This document shows, piece by piece, positions 21,823-30,287 of a DNA stretch of 35,940 nt. Source of the stretch: CAZSXU01 sp964610505 (GTDB taxonomy: Bacteria; Arandabacterota; Arandabacteria; JAGLYR01); the NCBI GenBank assembly GCA_964610505.1, contig CAZSXU010000034.1, positions 1 through 35,940 on the forward strand, written 5' to 3'. Within the stretch, counting starts at the first letter, position 1. The number at the start of each line of letters is the position of its first letter. A model generated the notes under the pieces. It did not search any database, was not told the origin of the DNA, and saw only the letters and a program-made list of their open reading frames with translations. The position numbers were made by a program, and so were the translations under genes.

Positions 21823-23754
21823 ATGGTCATGGAATCCATATCTGCAATGAAGTTTCTCGTGGACACCTCGATCAAGGCGCTGGCCGTCATGGGCATGGCG
21901 GGGATCGCTTCCCTCTTCCTGTACAGGAGTTCCGCCTCGACGCGAAGCCTGGTATGGGCGTTCACCCTGACCGCCCTGGTCCTGCTGCCCGTGGTCTCGG
22001 CCATGGCGCCGGCCTGGGAGGTTCCCCTTCTGCCGGACGTGTTTACATCGGGCACCGATTTCCTTTCTAGGTTCTACGAGTCGGCCGGCGAGTCCTCTTC
22101 CGCCGCGGCAATCGGTGATTCCGCCGTGCCCCCGGAGATGGACGGGTCCCTGGAAGCCGATTCCGGGAGCGGGATTGCAGGCTTGCGGCTGTCGTGGTCC
22201 GGTTGGGCACTGCTGGGATGGGCGGTGGGCGCGGCGCTGTTCTTCTGCTGGTTCCTGGTCGGCAAACTGGTCCTGTGGTGGATGTGCTCCAGATCACAAC
22301 CGATTCACGAGGGACCGTGGGTGTCACTCCTAGAGGAGGTGGCTCGAGATTCGGGGATCACGCGTCCGGTGCGCCTGTTTCGAAGCCACGTCTCGACTGT
22401 GGCCTTCACATCCGGCATTCGTCGTCCGGCCCTGATTCTCCCGGCCGGGGCACAGGGATGGTCGGAAGAGAGCCTGCGGTTCGTAATGCTCCACGAGCTG
22501 GCCCACGTGAAGCGCCGGGATACGCTCATCGAGGCCGTGGCGCAGCTGGCGACGATTCTCCACTGGTTCAATCCCCTCGTCTGGGTGGCCGCCCGCCGGT
22601 TGAGAGTGGAACGGGAACGGGCGTGCGATGACTTGGTTCTCACGTCGGGTGGCAAGCCCTCGGACTACGCCAGCCAGCTCATGGAACTGGCCGCGCGGCT
22701 GACGGCCGTCCGGCGCCCCCTCTGGCAGATGGCGGCGGTGTCCCAGGGCGGAAGCCTGAAGGATCGGCTGCTCTTCATCCTGGACCCCAAGCGGGACCGG
22801 ACGACCGGCTACGGCCCGGCCGCGTTGGCCGTTGGATTGGTGATGATCGCGCTCGTGCTGCCGCTCGCAGCGTTCACGCCCTGGACTCCGGCCGGTGGGA
22901 CGGCGGAGTTCCCGAAGGGCGGCATCGGCGAAGGCGTGGCGAAGATCAACATCGACGGCCAGATGTTCAAGGTCGGAGAAATTCGGCGCCATGGCGATCT
23001 GACGGTGGCTCTCCATGATTCCGATTCCGACGTCCGCCGGGCGGCGGCCCGGACGCTGGGCAACATCGGGGACAACGCCGCGATGACCGCGCTCCGGTCC
23101 GCACTGGCCAGCCCGAATCCGGAAGTCCGGATGACGGCCATGAAGGAACTGGCGGCCCAGGGCGATCCGAAATCGATCAAGGTCTTCATGAAGTCGCTTG
23201 GATCCGATGATCCGAAGATCCGCAGCCACGCGGCGATCGACTTCCTTGTCATCCTGACTCACGACCGGAAGGAGACACGGGAGGCGGGTCTTCAGCAGCT
23301 TCGAACGGGCGACGGAGAGAAGGTCATTCTCCTCCTGGTTCGGGCACTCGGGGAGCACCAGCGGAAAGCACGCGAGTGGGCGGCGCCGAAGCTGGTCAAG
23401 GCGTTTCATGGGGAGAGCGACGATCTCCGTCTGATGGCCGTCGACGCACTCGCCCAGACCAACGATCCGGCGTACTGGGAGGCATTTGCCCTGGCTCTCA
23501 AGATCGACTCCTACCCGAAGGTCCGCTACACGGCCGCCAAGGCTCTGGGGACTCTCAAACCCACCGAACCCGCGGCCCTGAAGGCGCTGATCAAGACCCT
23601 CAAGGATGAGCATCCGGCCATACGTGCAATGGCCGCGTGGGCGCTGGGTGAAATCGGAGAGCCGGGGGCGAGGAAGTTCTTGAAAAAGGCGCTTGGCGAT
23701 ACGAACGAGAAAGTCCGGAATGCGGCGGAGGAGGCTCTTTCCCGGATCCAGTAG
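21823..23754 (+). CDS. BlaR1/MecR1-like M56 membrane protease with C-terminal HEAT repeats
   Basis: Polytopic membrane protein, 643 aa. Seen: helices at about 14-33, 41-62 and 124-152, a cytosolic M56 zinc-protease domain with HELAH (His224, Glu225, His228; motif LHELAHVKRRD) and the downstream ERERACDDLVL, a fourth helix at about 328-348, then six to eight HEAT-like repeats (about 385-643: SDVRRAAARTLGNIGD, PEVRMTAMKELAAQGD, PAIRAMAAWALGEIGE, EKVRNAAEEALSRIQ). In BlaR1 the part after the fourth helix is an extracytoplasmic penicillin-binding sensor. Here the same position carries HEAT repeats, so the expected sensor is a protein-binding solenoid. The ATG at 21823 is chosen; 21829 and 21847 are also possible. 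It forms an operon with the BlaI gene. Confidence 0.92.
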   Translation: MVMESISAMKFLVDTSIKALAVMGMAGIASLFLYRSSASTRSLVWAFTLTALVLLPVVSAMAPAWEVPLLPDVFTSGTDFLSRFYESAGESSSAAAIGDSAVPPEMDGSLEADSGSGIAGLRLSWSGWALLGWAVGAALFFCWFLVGKLVLWWMCSRSQPIHEGPWVSLLEEVARDSGITRPVRLFRSHVSTVAFTSGIRRPALILPAGAQGWSEESLRFVMLHELAHVKRRDTLIEAVAQLATILHWFNPLVWVAARRLRVERERACDDLVLTSGGKPSDYASQLMELAARLTAVRRPLWQMAAVSQGGSLKDRLLFILDPKRDRTTGYGPAALAVGLVMIALVLPLAAFTPWTPAGGTAEFPKGGIGEGVAKINIDGQMFKVGEIRRHGDLTVALHDSDSDVRRAAARTLGNIGDNAAMTALRSALASPNPEVRMTAMKELAAQGDPKSIKVFMKSLGSDDPKIRSHAAIDFLVILTHDRKETREAGLQQLRTGDGEKVILLLVRALGEHQRKAREWAAPKLVKAFHGESDDLRLMAVDALAQTNDPAYWEAFALALKIDSYPKVRYTAAKALGTLKPTEPAALKALIKTLKDEHPAIRAMAAWALGEIGEPGARKFLKKALGDTNEKVRNAAEEALSRIQ

Positions 23755-23899
23755 GTGATTCATTCGCATTCCGCAGTGGGGCCACGAGTGAACGAGGGAG
23801 TTGCGCCGCGCGTGCTGCAGCGATCTCTTTTCTCGCCCGCCGGTCCATCTCGAATACCCGTCGGATTCGGTCCAGGTCACATACCGCAAGGAAGGGAGA

Positions 23900-25315
23900 A
23901 TGATGACCGGAATCGCAGGATGTGTGTGTGCCCTGACACTTGGTGTCGCGCTCTCCGTGCCATCATTGACTTCTGCCGAAGGGGACCTGCCGATCACGGT
24001 GACCCGGTTCTCCGACCGGGCCCTTGTGGTGAGTCTGGAACAGGGGCACGCCAATATGCTCGCCCTCTCTACGGAGAAGGGCATCGTGATCTTCAATACA
24101 CTCTGGTCGAACCGCATCGCCGCGGAATACAGACGGATCATCGAGAATGAATTCGGGCGCGACGACTTCGTCTATGTCATCAACACGGGGGCGCCACTCA
24201 TCCGCTTCGGTGGAAACGCCGCCTTCCCGGAGGCGGAGATCATCGCCCACGAATACTGCCTCGAGGATATGACGGAGAACGTACGCAACCTGGACACGCT
24301 CAAGCCTCGAAAAGTCCGTACGTATGACTACAAGGCGAAGGAGATGCAGGAAGAATTCATGGGGCTGGGTCCGGGTTCGCCCCGGGCGGCGATCAAGCAC
24401 GAACGGGCCGTCCTGTTCCGGCGTATGGCGGACGATTTGTCGGAACCGTTTGTTGCCCGCCTCCCCACGATGACGTTCAGCGATCGGCTGACGCTCGACC
24501 TGGGGAACATGACGCTTGAGTTGGTCTACTTCGGGAACCGAACAATCCTCGCCCGGATTCCCGAAGAGCGCATCGTGATGCCCGGAGATGCCTTCCACCC
24601 CGTCCACATCTTGATGAGCACGATCTACCCGGTGACCCAAGACGTTCCCCGATGGCTGGACGTCCTGGACGGCGCGCTGGATGGGCCCTACGAGGTCGAG
24701 CACGTCGTCGGTCACTGGCGGGGAATATGGGGACGGGAAGATCTTGTGAAGCGGCGAGACTACATCCGGCAGCTGTGGGACGACATTGCGGTTCTTACCG
24801 AAGAGGGCGTCTCATACCGTGAGGCCAAAGAGCGCCTCTCCATGGACACGCGGTACGCGTATCTCACGGAGTGGGACTACTATCGGGAGCATGGACACCG
24901 GTGGGTCCTGGAGGACCATCTCCGCAACGTGAGGGCGTTCTGGAAGGAGTTCCACGAGCCGGCCTCGGAGGCGGTGGGGCTTGCGCTGGGGGAGGCCGGT
25001 CTCGAGGGAGCGCTCCGGAAGTTCGAGGAGATCCGGGCGGATACCCTGCATCGGTATTTCCTCGACGAGTCCGGTTTCAATCGGCTCGGCTACCGGCTTC
25101 TCTCCACGGGCGACTTCGAAGAGGCGGTCGAGATCTTCAAGATGAACGCCGAGCTCCATCCAGACTCGTGGAACGCGTGGGACAGTCTGGGCGAAGCCTA
25201 CATGTGTGCCGGTGAACGCGATCGGGCGATCACGTACTACGAGAAGTCGGTGGATCTGAATCCCGACAATCAAAACGGGATGGATATGCTCGAACGACTC
25301 CGGGCGGAGAAGTAA
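23900..25315 (+). CDS. Exported metallo-beta-lactamase-fold protein with TPR tail and lost metal site
   Basis: Protein of 471 aa. Seen: signal peptide (MTGIAGCVCALTLGVALSVPSLTSA), an MBL-fold domain (about 28-290), a helical linker, and two TPR units at the C-terminus (LGYRLLSTGDFEEAVEIFK; AWDSLGEAYMCAGERDRAI; YYEKSVDLNPDN). The fold is recognisable from NMLALSTEKGIVIFNTLW and FGGNAAFPEAEIIAHE. Where active members have THxHxDHxGGN this one has TGAPLIRFGGN (residues 96-106), so all four first-motif ligands are replaced by Gly, Pro, Ile and Arg. The middle His position also reads FGNRT. Asp230 (PGDAFHP) and His272 (VVGHW) remain. It is therefore probably a pseudoenzyme or binding protein. The start at 23900 follows AGGAAGGGAG; ATG at 23903 is equally likely. 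It follows the M56 gene by 145 bp. Confidence 0.88.
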   Translation: MMTGIAGCVCALTLGVALSVPSLTSAEGDLPITVTRFSDRALVVSLEQGHANMLALSTEKGIVIFNTLWSNRIAAEYRRIIENEFGRDDFVYVINTGAPLIRFGGNAAFPEAEIIAHEYCLEDMTENVRNLDTLKPRKVRTYDYKAKEMQEEFMGLGPGSPRAAIKHERAVLFRRMADDLSEPFVARLPTMTFSDRLTLDLGNMTLELVYFGNRTILARIPEERIVMPGDAFHPVHILMSTIYPVTQDVPRWLDVLDGALDGPYEVEHVVGHWRGIWGREDLVKRRDYIRQLWDDIAVLTEEGVSYREAKERLSMDTRYAYLTEWDYYREHGHRWVLEDHLRNVRAFWKEFHEPASEAVGLALGEAGLEGALRKFEEIRADTLHRYFLDESGFNRLGYRLLSTGDFEEAVEIFKMNAELHPDSWNAWDSLGEAYMCAGERDRAITYYEKSVDLNPDNQNGMDMLERLRAEK

Positions 25316-25370
25316 GTTCGCTTGACGTTGGCTGATCCTGAACACTCTCCGGGGAAGGGAAGGAAGGACC

Positions 25371-25526
25371 GTGCACAGCCCCACGCGTTGTGTGATCGCA
25401 GGAGTTGTTGCCGCGATACTCTCCGCCTCATTGGCAGCCGAGGCCGGAGCCCCCCTGCCGATCACGGTGACCCGCTTCTGCGGCCGGGCCGTGTCGGATT
25501 TCCTTCAGTCTCTGTCGGGACGGTGA
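25371..25526 (+). pseudogene. Truncated duplicate of the MBL/TPR gene
   Basis: A 51-codon reading from GTG at 25371, preceded by GGAAGGAAGGACC, encodes a signal peptide (VIAGVVAAILSASLAAEAGA) and then PLPITVTRF-CGRAV, matching DLPITVTRF-SDRAL of the gene just upstream. The nucleotides CTGCCGATCACGGTGACCC are identical in both. After about 15 mature residues similarity stops and a TGA follows. It looks like the 5-prime remnant of a second MBL/TPR gene, left by tandem duplication and deletion. A translated 51-aa exported peptide cannot be excluded. Confidence 0.65.
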
Positions 25527-25833
25527 AGGGCCCGGCCGCCCGATCCGGGGACCCGAGAAATCCCGGGTCCGGGGGTTGACAGTCCCGGGGTTCGTGGGCA
25601 TGGTAGGGACACCGCACGGCGCTCGGAGGGCGCCTTCGAGCGGAGGTAAACGGCGTAATCTGTTTCCCCACCCTTAGTTGCGCCGAATCCAGATCTCGCC
25701 CCTGGACAGTCCAACCGGTCCCCCTACCGCCCGTCCGGCGTTTCTTCCGGATTCGGTGGATCGGGATTCGTCCGTCCGCTCGAGCGCGCGGGGACCGGAA
25801 AGAACTCGAACATCCCCTGCGGAACGACGAAAG
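25527..25833. other. Intergenic stretch without a clear gene
   Basis: Contains a 7-bp hairpin GGACCCG/CGGGTCC (25549-25570) and an isolated TTGACA at 25576-25581 without a convincing -10 at 16-18 bp. An open frame continues upstream of the next gene to a TTG at 25678, but that part is Arg/Ser/Pro-rich, lacks hydrophobic order and has no ribosome site, so I do not count it as coding. Confidence 0.5.
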
Positions 25834-27327
25834 ATGTTTCCGTCTCGACGACTGGAACGCATCGGCCGATCGGTCGGGCGCGGTCATGGATGGATCCTGG
25901 CGGCGATCGTGGGGCTTGCGGCCGCGGTTCGATGGTCGTTCCTGCAGCAGATGGACGTTCCCTTCTTTGATCCTTGGCGCCATCTGCAGCTGATCGAGAA
26001 CCTCCGGGCTGGGCTGGGCTTCACGCTCTTCGACGGCCAGCCCTACCTCTGGTACAGTCCGGTGTGGTACGCGCTGTGCGCCGCGCTGCCTTCGGGCCTC
26101 GGCGCCCAGTGGCCGGCGGCCGTTCTCTCCGTCCTGTCCGTTGCCCTCCTGTACGCGTTCCTCCACATGACGGCGACCGAGCACAAGACCCGCGTGGCGG
26201 CGGCCGGGGCCCTGTTGATGGCGGCCTTCGGCCCCGTGATCGCCTTCACGTGCCATTACGGGTCGGAGTCGTTCGCGCTGTTCCTCATGCTTGCAGCCCT
26301 GGTGGTCTGTGCGCGCTCGGCGGGCGCCCTCTCCGCGGTCATCGGCGGGGTGCTTCTGGGGACCGCGCTTGTCTCGCGCATGAACTTCGCGTTCAACCTT
26401 CTTCTCTTCCTTCCACTGCTGAGGACCTTCCGGCGCGGGCTGGCGTTCGCCGCGGGGCTGGCCGCGCCCATGGCCCTTACCTTCTGGCGGAACGCCCGCA
26501 CCATTCATGACTATCCGTACATCTTCTCGTGGGACGGTCTCGCCACTCGAAGCGAGGACTACTCGCTGCTCTCCACTCTCGTCGTCCAGATGCAAGACTC
26601 GGCTCAGGAAGCCATTCGAAGATTTTGCGAAAGGCTTCTTCCCGGTCCCGAGTGGCTGGCCCATTGGGAGCTGGTGCTCTTCGTGGTGTGTGCGGGGATG
26701 TTCCTGGTCCTCAGCCGGCGCCTCTCGCTCATTCTGACCGGTTCACTCACCGTGGTGTACTTCCTGTCCATGGACCGGTCGCTCATTTCGAACTTCTTCC
26801 GGATCAACCTGGCGCTGTTTCCGGTCCTCTTCATGGGAATCGCCGTCGTCGTCGGGTCGCTTCATCGCCGCGGTTGGAAGCCGGCGCTGGCCGGCTGGGG
26901 GATGGTGGCCCTGGCCCTCTTTGCGGGGGCCGGGCATCTGACGCCCAAGCTCATGTATCCTCTCGAGGACGTGACGCCGCCGCCGGAACTGTTGAGTGAG
27001 AAGGCATACATGGTGACCAGCGGTTTCTACCAGCCCGAGAGCCTGATCTACCGGTTCCCGGACAAACGGTTTGTCGGCATGCCGTTGGATCCCGAGGATT
27101 TCGAGGATTTTCGAAGCCACTACTCGGACTATGAGTACATCCTCTGGCATGGTTTCGGCGTGCAGGACGAACTGGGCCGCTACCTCGTCGAGAGTGGGAA
27201 GTATGAGATCGTGCGCGCGGCCGAAAACATGTACGGGCGAACGTACGTCGTATTTCGGGAACGGTCCGTAGATGCGGAACCGCGGATCGGGTGGGACGAT
27301 ATCCGGCCCGCCGGATACACGCCGTAG
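25834..27327 (+). CDS. Polytopic GT-C-like membrane glycosyltransferase family protein
   Basis: Inner-membrane protein of 497 aa. Seen: an Arg-rich start, then about ten to eleven hydrophobic helices (first at about 22-38, last near 370-390), followed by a soluble C-terminal tail of about 110 residues. After the first helix comes an acidic segment, DVPFFDPWRHLQLIENLRAG, then LWYSPVWYALCAAL. An acidic DPxxH-type motif in the first outer loop is a hallmark of GT-C lipid-phosphosugar transferases such as STT3/AglB-type enzymes. The tail has FRSHYSDYEYILWHGFG, which I do not recognise. Donor and acceptor are unknown. The ATG at 25834 is the best start although its ribosome site (GGAACGACGAAAG) is weak. 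The TAG stop is also the first three bases of the repeat that follows. Confidence 0.75.
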   Translation: MFPSRRLERIGRSVGRGHGWILAAIVGLAAAVRWSFLQQMDVPFFDPWRHLQLIENLRAGLGFTLFDGQPYLWYSPVWYALCAALPSGLGAQWPAAVLSVLSVALLYAFLHMTATEHKTRVAAAGALLMAAFGPVIAFTCHYGSESFALFLMLAALVVCARSAGALSAVIGGVLLGTALVSRMNFAFNLLLFLPLLRTFRRGLAFAAGLAAPMALTFWRNARTIHDYPYIFSWDGLATRSEDYSLLSTLVVQMQDSAQEAIRRFCERLLPGPEWLAHWELVLFVVCAGMFLVLSRRLSLILTGSLTVVYFLSMDRSLISNFFRINLALFPVLFMGIAVVVGSLHRRGWKPALAGWGMVALALFAGAGHLTPKLMYPLEDVTPPPELLSEKAYMVTSGFYQPESLIYRFPDKRFVGMPLDPEDFEDFRSHYSDYEYILWHGFGVQDELGRYLVESGKYEIVRAAENMYGRTYVVFRERSVDAEPRIGWDDIRPAGYTP

Positions 27328-27372
27328 CCTGGATGATGCACGAACCCGAGGAAGCGGCCGTGCGTCATCCAG
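27325..27372. repeat. TAGCCTGGAT hairpin repeat, short form
   Basis: Begins TAGCCTGGAT like the 181-bp element at 12246, and again the TAG is the stop codon of the upstream gene. CTGGATGATGCACG (27329-27342) pairs with CGTGCGTCATCCAG (27359-27372), 14 bp with one G-U pair, around a 16-nt loop. It may also act as a terminator, although no T-run follows. Confidence 0.6.
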
Positions 27373-27379
27373 CGGAGCA

Positions 27380-27478
27380 ATGGAGAAGTAGAGAATAGAC
27401 AATCGATCCCGGACGAGAGCATCATCGAAAAGAGAACAACCTGCTCCGTTGCGGTCTATTGTCCTGCCTCTATTCTCT
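27380..27478. repeat. Purine-rich dispersed sequence with inverted ends, copy 3
   Basis: AGAGAATAGA (27390-27399) recurs in perfect inverted form as TCTATTCTCT (27469-27478). CAAT and ATTG segments flank the inner sides. The left end resembles the purine-rich sequences at 13696 and 19129. No gene lies in 27328-27593. Confidence 0.4.
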
Positions 27479-27593
27479 CGACCTGCAGATCGCCTCAAAG
27501 CATCCTCGGCCGATATTGTCGAGGACATTTGTGCGTAACGCAGGCTGGTGCAACGATCGGGGACGAATCCGGATGAGCCCCGGAAAGGAAGCC

Positions 27594-28190
27594 ATGGTTA
27601 CGGACATCACACAAATCAGTGCGAATCTTCTGTCCTTCTACGACTTCAGCGATAAGGACGTGGTGTCCGTGGGGGCGGGCGGCGGCCAAATGATCGAATA
27701 TGCCCGCAGCGCCAAGAAAGTCCTGGCGGTGGATTCCGATCCCGGGGCCATCGAGAAGCTCGAGGAGCAAGTCCGGTCGAGCGGATTGGCGGATCGATTC
27801 CACATCATTCAATCGGACTTCGAGAGTACGGATGTCAAGGGAGACGTCGTTCTCTTCGAGTTCTGCCTGCACGAAATGAAGGACCCCGCTGGGGCCATCG
27901 CCCGGGCCCGAAGCATGGCTCCCGACCTCGTCATCATCGATCACCTCCCCGAATCGGAATGGGCCTACTACGCGGCGGAGGAAAGACAAGTCCGAGACTC
28001 GTGGGACGCGGTTCTTGCGTGCGCGATCAGAATCCGAGGATCGTTCTCGGCGGCCCAATGTTTCCGGGACTACGAGGAGCTTCAAGATCGCGTCAGGATC
28101 CGGGGAGAAGAGAGCCTCCGCCGAATTCAACGCTTTGCCCAAGAGACGGACATCGTGATCCGCATGCCGTACGGAATTGTCCTCATTTAG
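27594..28190 (+). CDS. Class I SAM-dependent methyltransferase
   Basis: Cytoplasmic protein of 198 aa with a Rossmann methyltransferase core. Seen: motif I VVSVGAGGGQMIEYA, an acidic residue at the end of strand 2 (VLAVDSDPGAIEKLEEQV), DRFHIIQSDFESTD as motif II/III, and FEFCLHEMKDP after strand 4. The C-terminal part (SEWAYYAAEERQVRDSWDAV and on) is substrate-specific and not recognised. The ATG at 27594 has AAAGGAAG just upstream; the in-frame ATG at 27573 would add seven residues and has a poorer ribosome site. It stands alone between two intergenic stretches, so the acceptor cannot be inferred. Confidence 0.85.
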   Translation: MVTDITQISANLLSFYDFSDKDVVSVGAGGGQMIEYARSAKKVLAVDSDPGAIEKLEEQVRSSGLADRFHIIQSDFESTDVKGDVVLFEFCLHEMKDPAGAIARARSMAPDLVIIDHLPESEWAYYAAEERQVRDSWDAVLACAIRIRGSFSAAQCFRDYEELQDRVRIRGEESLRRIQRFAQETDIVIRMPYGIVLI

Positions 28191-28311
28191 GGAGCGCACG
28201 GCGTCCCGAGCCGTCCTTCCCCAACGTCCCGGGAACGGACGCGGGGGTGGTTCCCTCACTTCATGCTCCCGCCCAGTCTGTTCTCCGTTGCGCCTCGACG
28301 CCGCCAATTCG

Positions 28312-28341
28312 TTGCACTGAACCCCCGCTGTCCTGTAGACT
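28312..28341 (+). promoter_or_regulatory. Possible sigma-70-type promoter of the tautomerase gene
   Basis: TTGCAC (28312-28317), an 18-bp spacer and TAGACT (28336-28341). The hexamers match the consensus moderately. The start codon at 28382 would have a leader of about 35 nt. Confidence 0.35.
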
Positions 28342-28381
28342 TGCGTCCGGGTACTCGGCGATTCTTTCCATGGAGGAAGAC

Positions 28382-28582
28382 ATGCCGATCGTTCACGCGC
28401 ACGTGTGGGAAGGGTTCGGGCAGACGAAGGCCAAGACGGTGATCGAGGGCGTGACCCGCGTATTTGAGGATCTGGGCGTGCCGCGGGACGCCGTCGACGT
28501 CGTCGTCCACGAGACTCCCAAATCGCACTGGGGAATCGGGGGCGAACCGGCGTCCGAGAGATTCAAGGAGATCAATCCGTAG
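28382..28582 (+). CDS. 4-oxalocrotonate tautomerase-family small protein
   Basis: 66-aa protein, the size of 4-OT subunits. Seen: initiator Met followed by Pro (PIVHAHVWEG), which becomes the N-terminal catalytic Pro after Met removal; a central helix (TKAKTVIEGVTRVFEDLG); and a second strand with VDVVVHETPKSHWGIGG. These are the family hallmarks; 4-OT enzymes work as hexamers on keto-enol substrates. GGAGGA lies just upstream of the ATG at 28382. No aromatic-degradation gene is nearby, so the physiological substrate is unknown. Confidence 0.88.
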   Translation: MPIVHAHVWEGFGQTKAKTVIEGVTRVFEDLGVPRDAVDVVVHETPKSHWGIGGEPASERFKEINP

Positions 28583-28792
28583 CGCCGATTCTGAAGCGAG
28601 AACCAGCCCCGGTGACGGGAAGACCGGCGGCACATCTCCTGCAGGAAGTCCGCCGCCGGCGGGACGGAACCATGGACTCGGGGAAACCCCTGGGCATATA
28701 CTGAGGCCCAAGCCCGCGCAGTGGCGTGGACCTGAATGAGGCCGAGTCCGGGAGACGAGTCTGATGAACGGGAATTCTCGGGAGTGCGACGC

Positions 28793-30184
28793 ATGACTCG
28801 GTTTGTGGCCCGGCACAAGGTGCTGATTCTCATTTGTCTTCTTGCCCTCGTTATACGGGTGGCCTTTTTCCTGGCGCTGCGGCCGTGGGACGAGGCGACG
28901 CTCAAGCAGGCGATCCTCGTTCAAGACGCCGTAGGATATGACTACCTCGCGCATAGGATCATCGACACCGGTTCCTACCCGTCGGCGGAGACCTTTCGAA
29001 CACCCGGCTATCCGATGCTTGTCGCACTGATGTATTTCCTGTTTGGGGGCACCCCGGCCGCGGTCTTGCTTCTCCAGATTTTGTTGGACGTGGGGGTTGT
29101 ACTCTTGACGTACCGCCTGGCCCGGGAGGTGTTCGACTCCAGGACGATCGGCCACGTTGCGGCATTCCTCTATGCGATCTCTCTGTTGCCCCCGTACTTC
29201 AGCACGCGCCTCCTGACGGAGATTCCCTTCACGGCCGTCTTCGTCCTCGGGATCCTGGTGTTTATCCGGGCTCTCAAGACGCTCGGCGTGTGGAGGTTTG
29301 CGCTGGCGGGTCTGATCCTCGGCGTGGCTACATTGATTCGGCCCGCCGCCCAGCTCTTTCCCGTGGTCATGGCCGCCGTCACCCTATGCCGGGTCCGCGA
29401 GGGCCGTACGAAGCATGCCGTCCTGGGCGCCGTGGCGTTGCTGGCCGTCTTTGCCGTCACGATATCCTCCTGGCAGCTTCGCAACCATCGGCTGTACGGG
29501 TACTATGCATTGTCGAGCATCGAGGGTTCCAACCTGTGCACGTGGAACGTCGCAATGACGGAGGCGAATGCGCGGGGCACCACCCGAGAGGAGGCGCTGA
29601 AGGAACTCGTCGGGGATTCGCTGGACGGGATCACGCATCCGTTCGAGCAGGGGAAGGTCCTGAACAAGATCGCTCTGGAGTACATCCGTACGCACCCGGC
29701 CGAGTATGCGTATTGCCACATGAAGGGCGCCGCCAACGTGTTCCTGGGTACGGCGAAAGGCGGGGTGCTGAGGACGTTCCTTCCCGGATGGAAGGGTTGG
29801 GAGGAAGACGTTCCGCTCGCGGAGAGCACGGTGGCGCGAGTGACCCGGCTGTTGAGGACCGCTCAGAGCGAATATTACCTGGGTCCGATTCTCGCAACGA
29901 AGCAGTTGATCGAGTACGCCTTTGTGGTTGCGGCCTGTGTGGTGGTGTTCTACTCGCGGGAGCGAAGGTTGACCGTAGTCTTCCTGGTGTTAGGCACGCT
30001 CTATTTCGCCGGCATCAGCGGAGTGATCGGGCACGCGAGATACAGGGTCCCGGCGATTCCGTTGTACCTGACGATCGCCGCGAAGGGGATGGTCGAGGGC
30101 TTCGAGTTCTGGAAAGCGCGAAGGAAGAAGGGCGGCCGTGGGATTCGGCTCCCCGCCGAGAACGCCCCGCGGGCCGCTTCCTGA
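28793..30184 (+). CDS. PMT/ArnT-like (GT39/GT83-type) membrane glycosyltransferase
   Basis: Polytopic inner-membrane protein of 463 aa. Seen: first helix at about residues 9-27 (VLILICLLALVIRVAFFLAL), then an outer loop with QDAVGYDYLAHRIIDTG and FRTPGYPMLVALMYFLFGG. This Asp plus RTPGYP pattern is typical of PMT_2/ArnT-type polyprenyl-phosphate-sugar transferases. About eight more helices follow to residue 210 and then in the C-terminal third; the tail is basic (KARRKKGGRG). The ATG at 28793 follows GGGAG and gives the expected short basic N-terminus; an ATG at 28736 would add 19 unlikely residues. The sugar acceptor (lipid A, protein or glycan) is unknown. Confidence 0.82.
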   Translation: MTRFVARHKVLILICLLALVIRVAFFLALRPWDEATLKQAILVQDAVGYDYLAHRIIDTGSYPSAETFRTPGYPMLVALMYFLFGGTPAAVLLLQILLDVGVVLLTYRLAREVFDSRTIGHVAAFLYAISLLPPYFSTRLLTEIPFTAVFVLGILVFIRALKTLGVWRFALAGLILGVATLIRPAAQLFPVVMAAVTLCRVREGRTKHAVLGAVALLAVFAVTISSWQLRNHRLYGYYALSSIEGSNLCTWNVAMTEANARGTTREEALKELVGDSLDGITHPFEQGKVLNKIALEYIRTHPAEYAYCHMKGAANVFLGTAKGGVLRTFLPGWKGWEEDVPLAESTVARVTRLLRTAQSEYYLGPILATKQLIEYAFVVAACVVVFYSRERRLTVVFLVLGTLYFAGISGVIGHARYRVPAIPLYLTIAAKGMVEGFEFWKARRKKGGRGIRLPAENAPRAAS

Positions 30185-30287
30185 TTCACCGGATCTTGCG
30201 GGTCGGCGCGGCGAATGGTTTCCGGCGCCGAGAGAGCACACGGGCTGTGCGCGGCGCGTCGTTTTCAGGTGAGTGTTCGAGGTTCTG

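Noticed and set aside
25462..26664. 400-codon minus-strand frame over the start of the GT-C gene
   Set aside because: Arg/Gly/Gln/Lys-rich antisense frame without domains; the plus-strand membrane protein explains the region.
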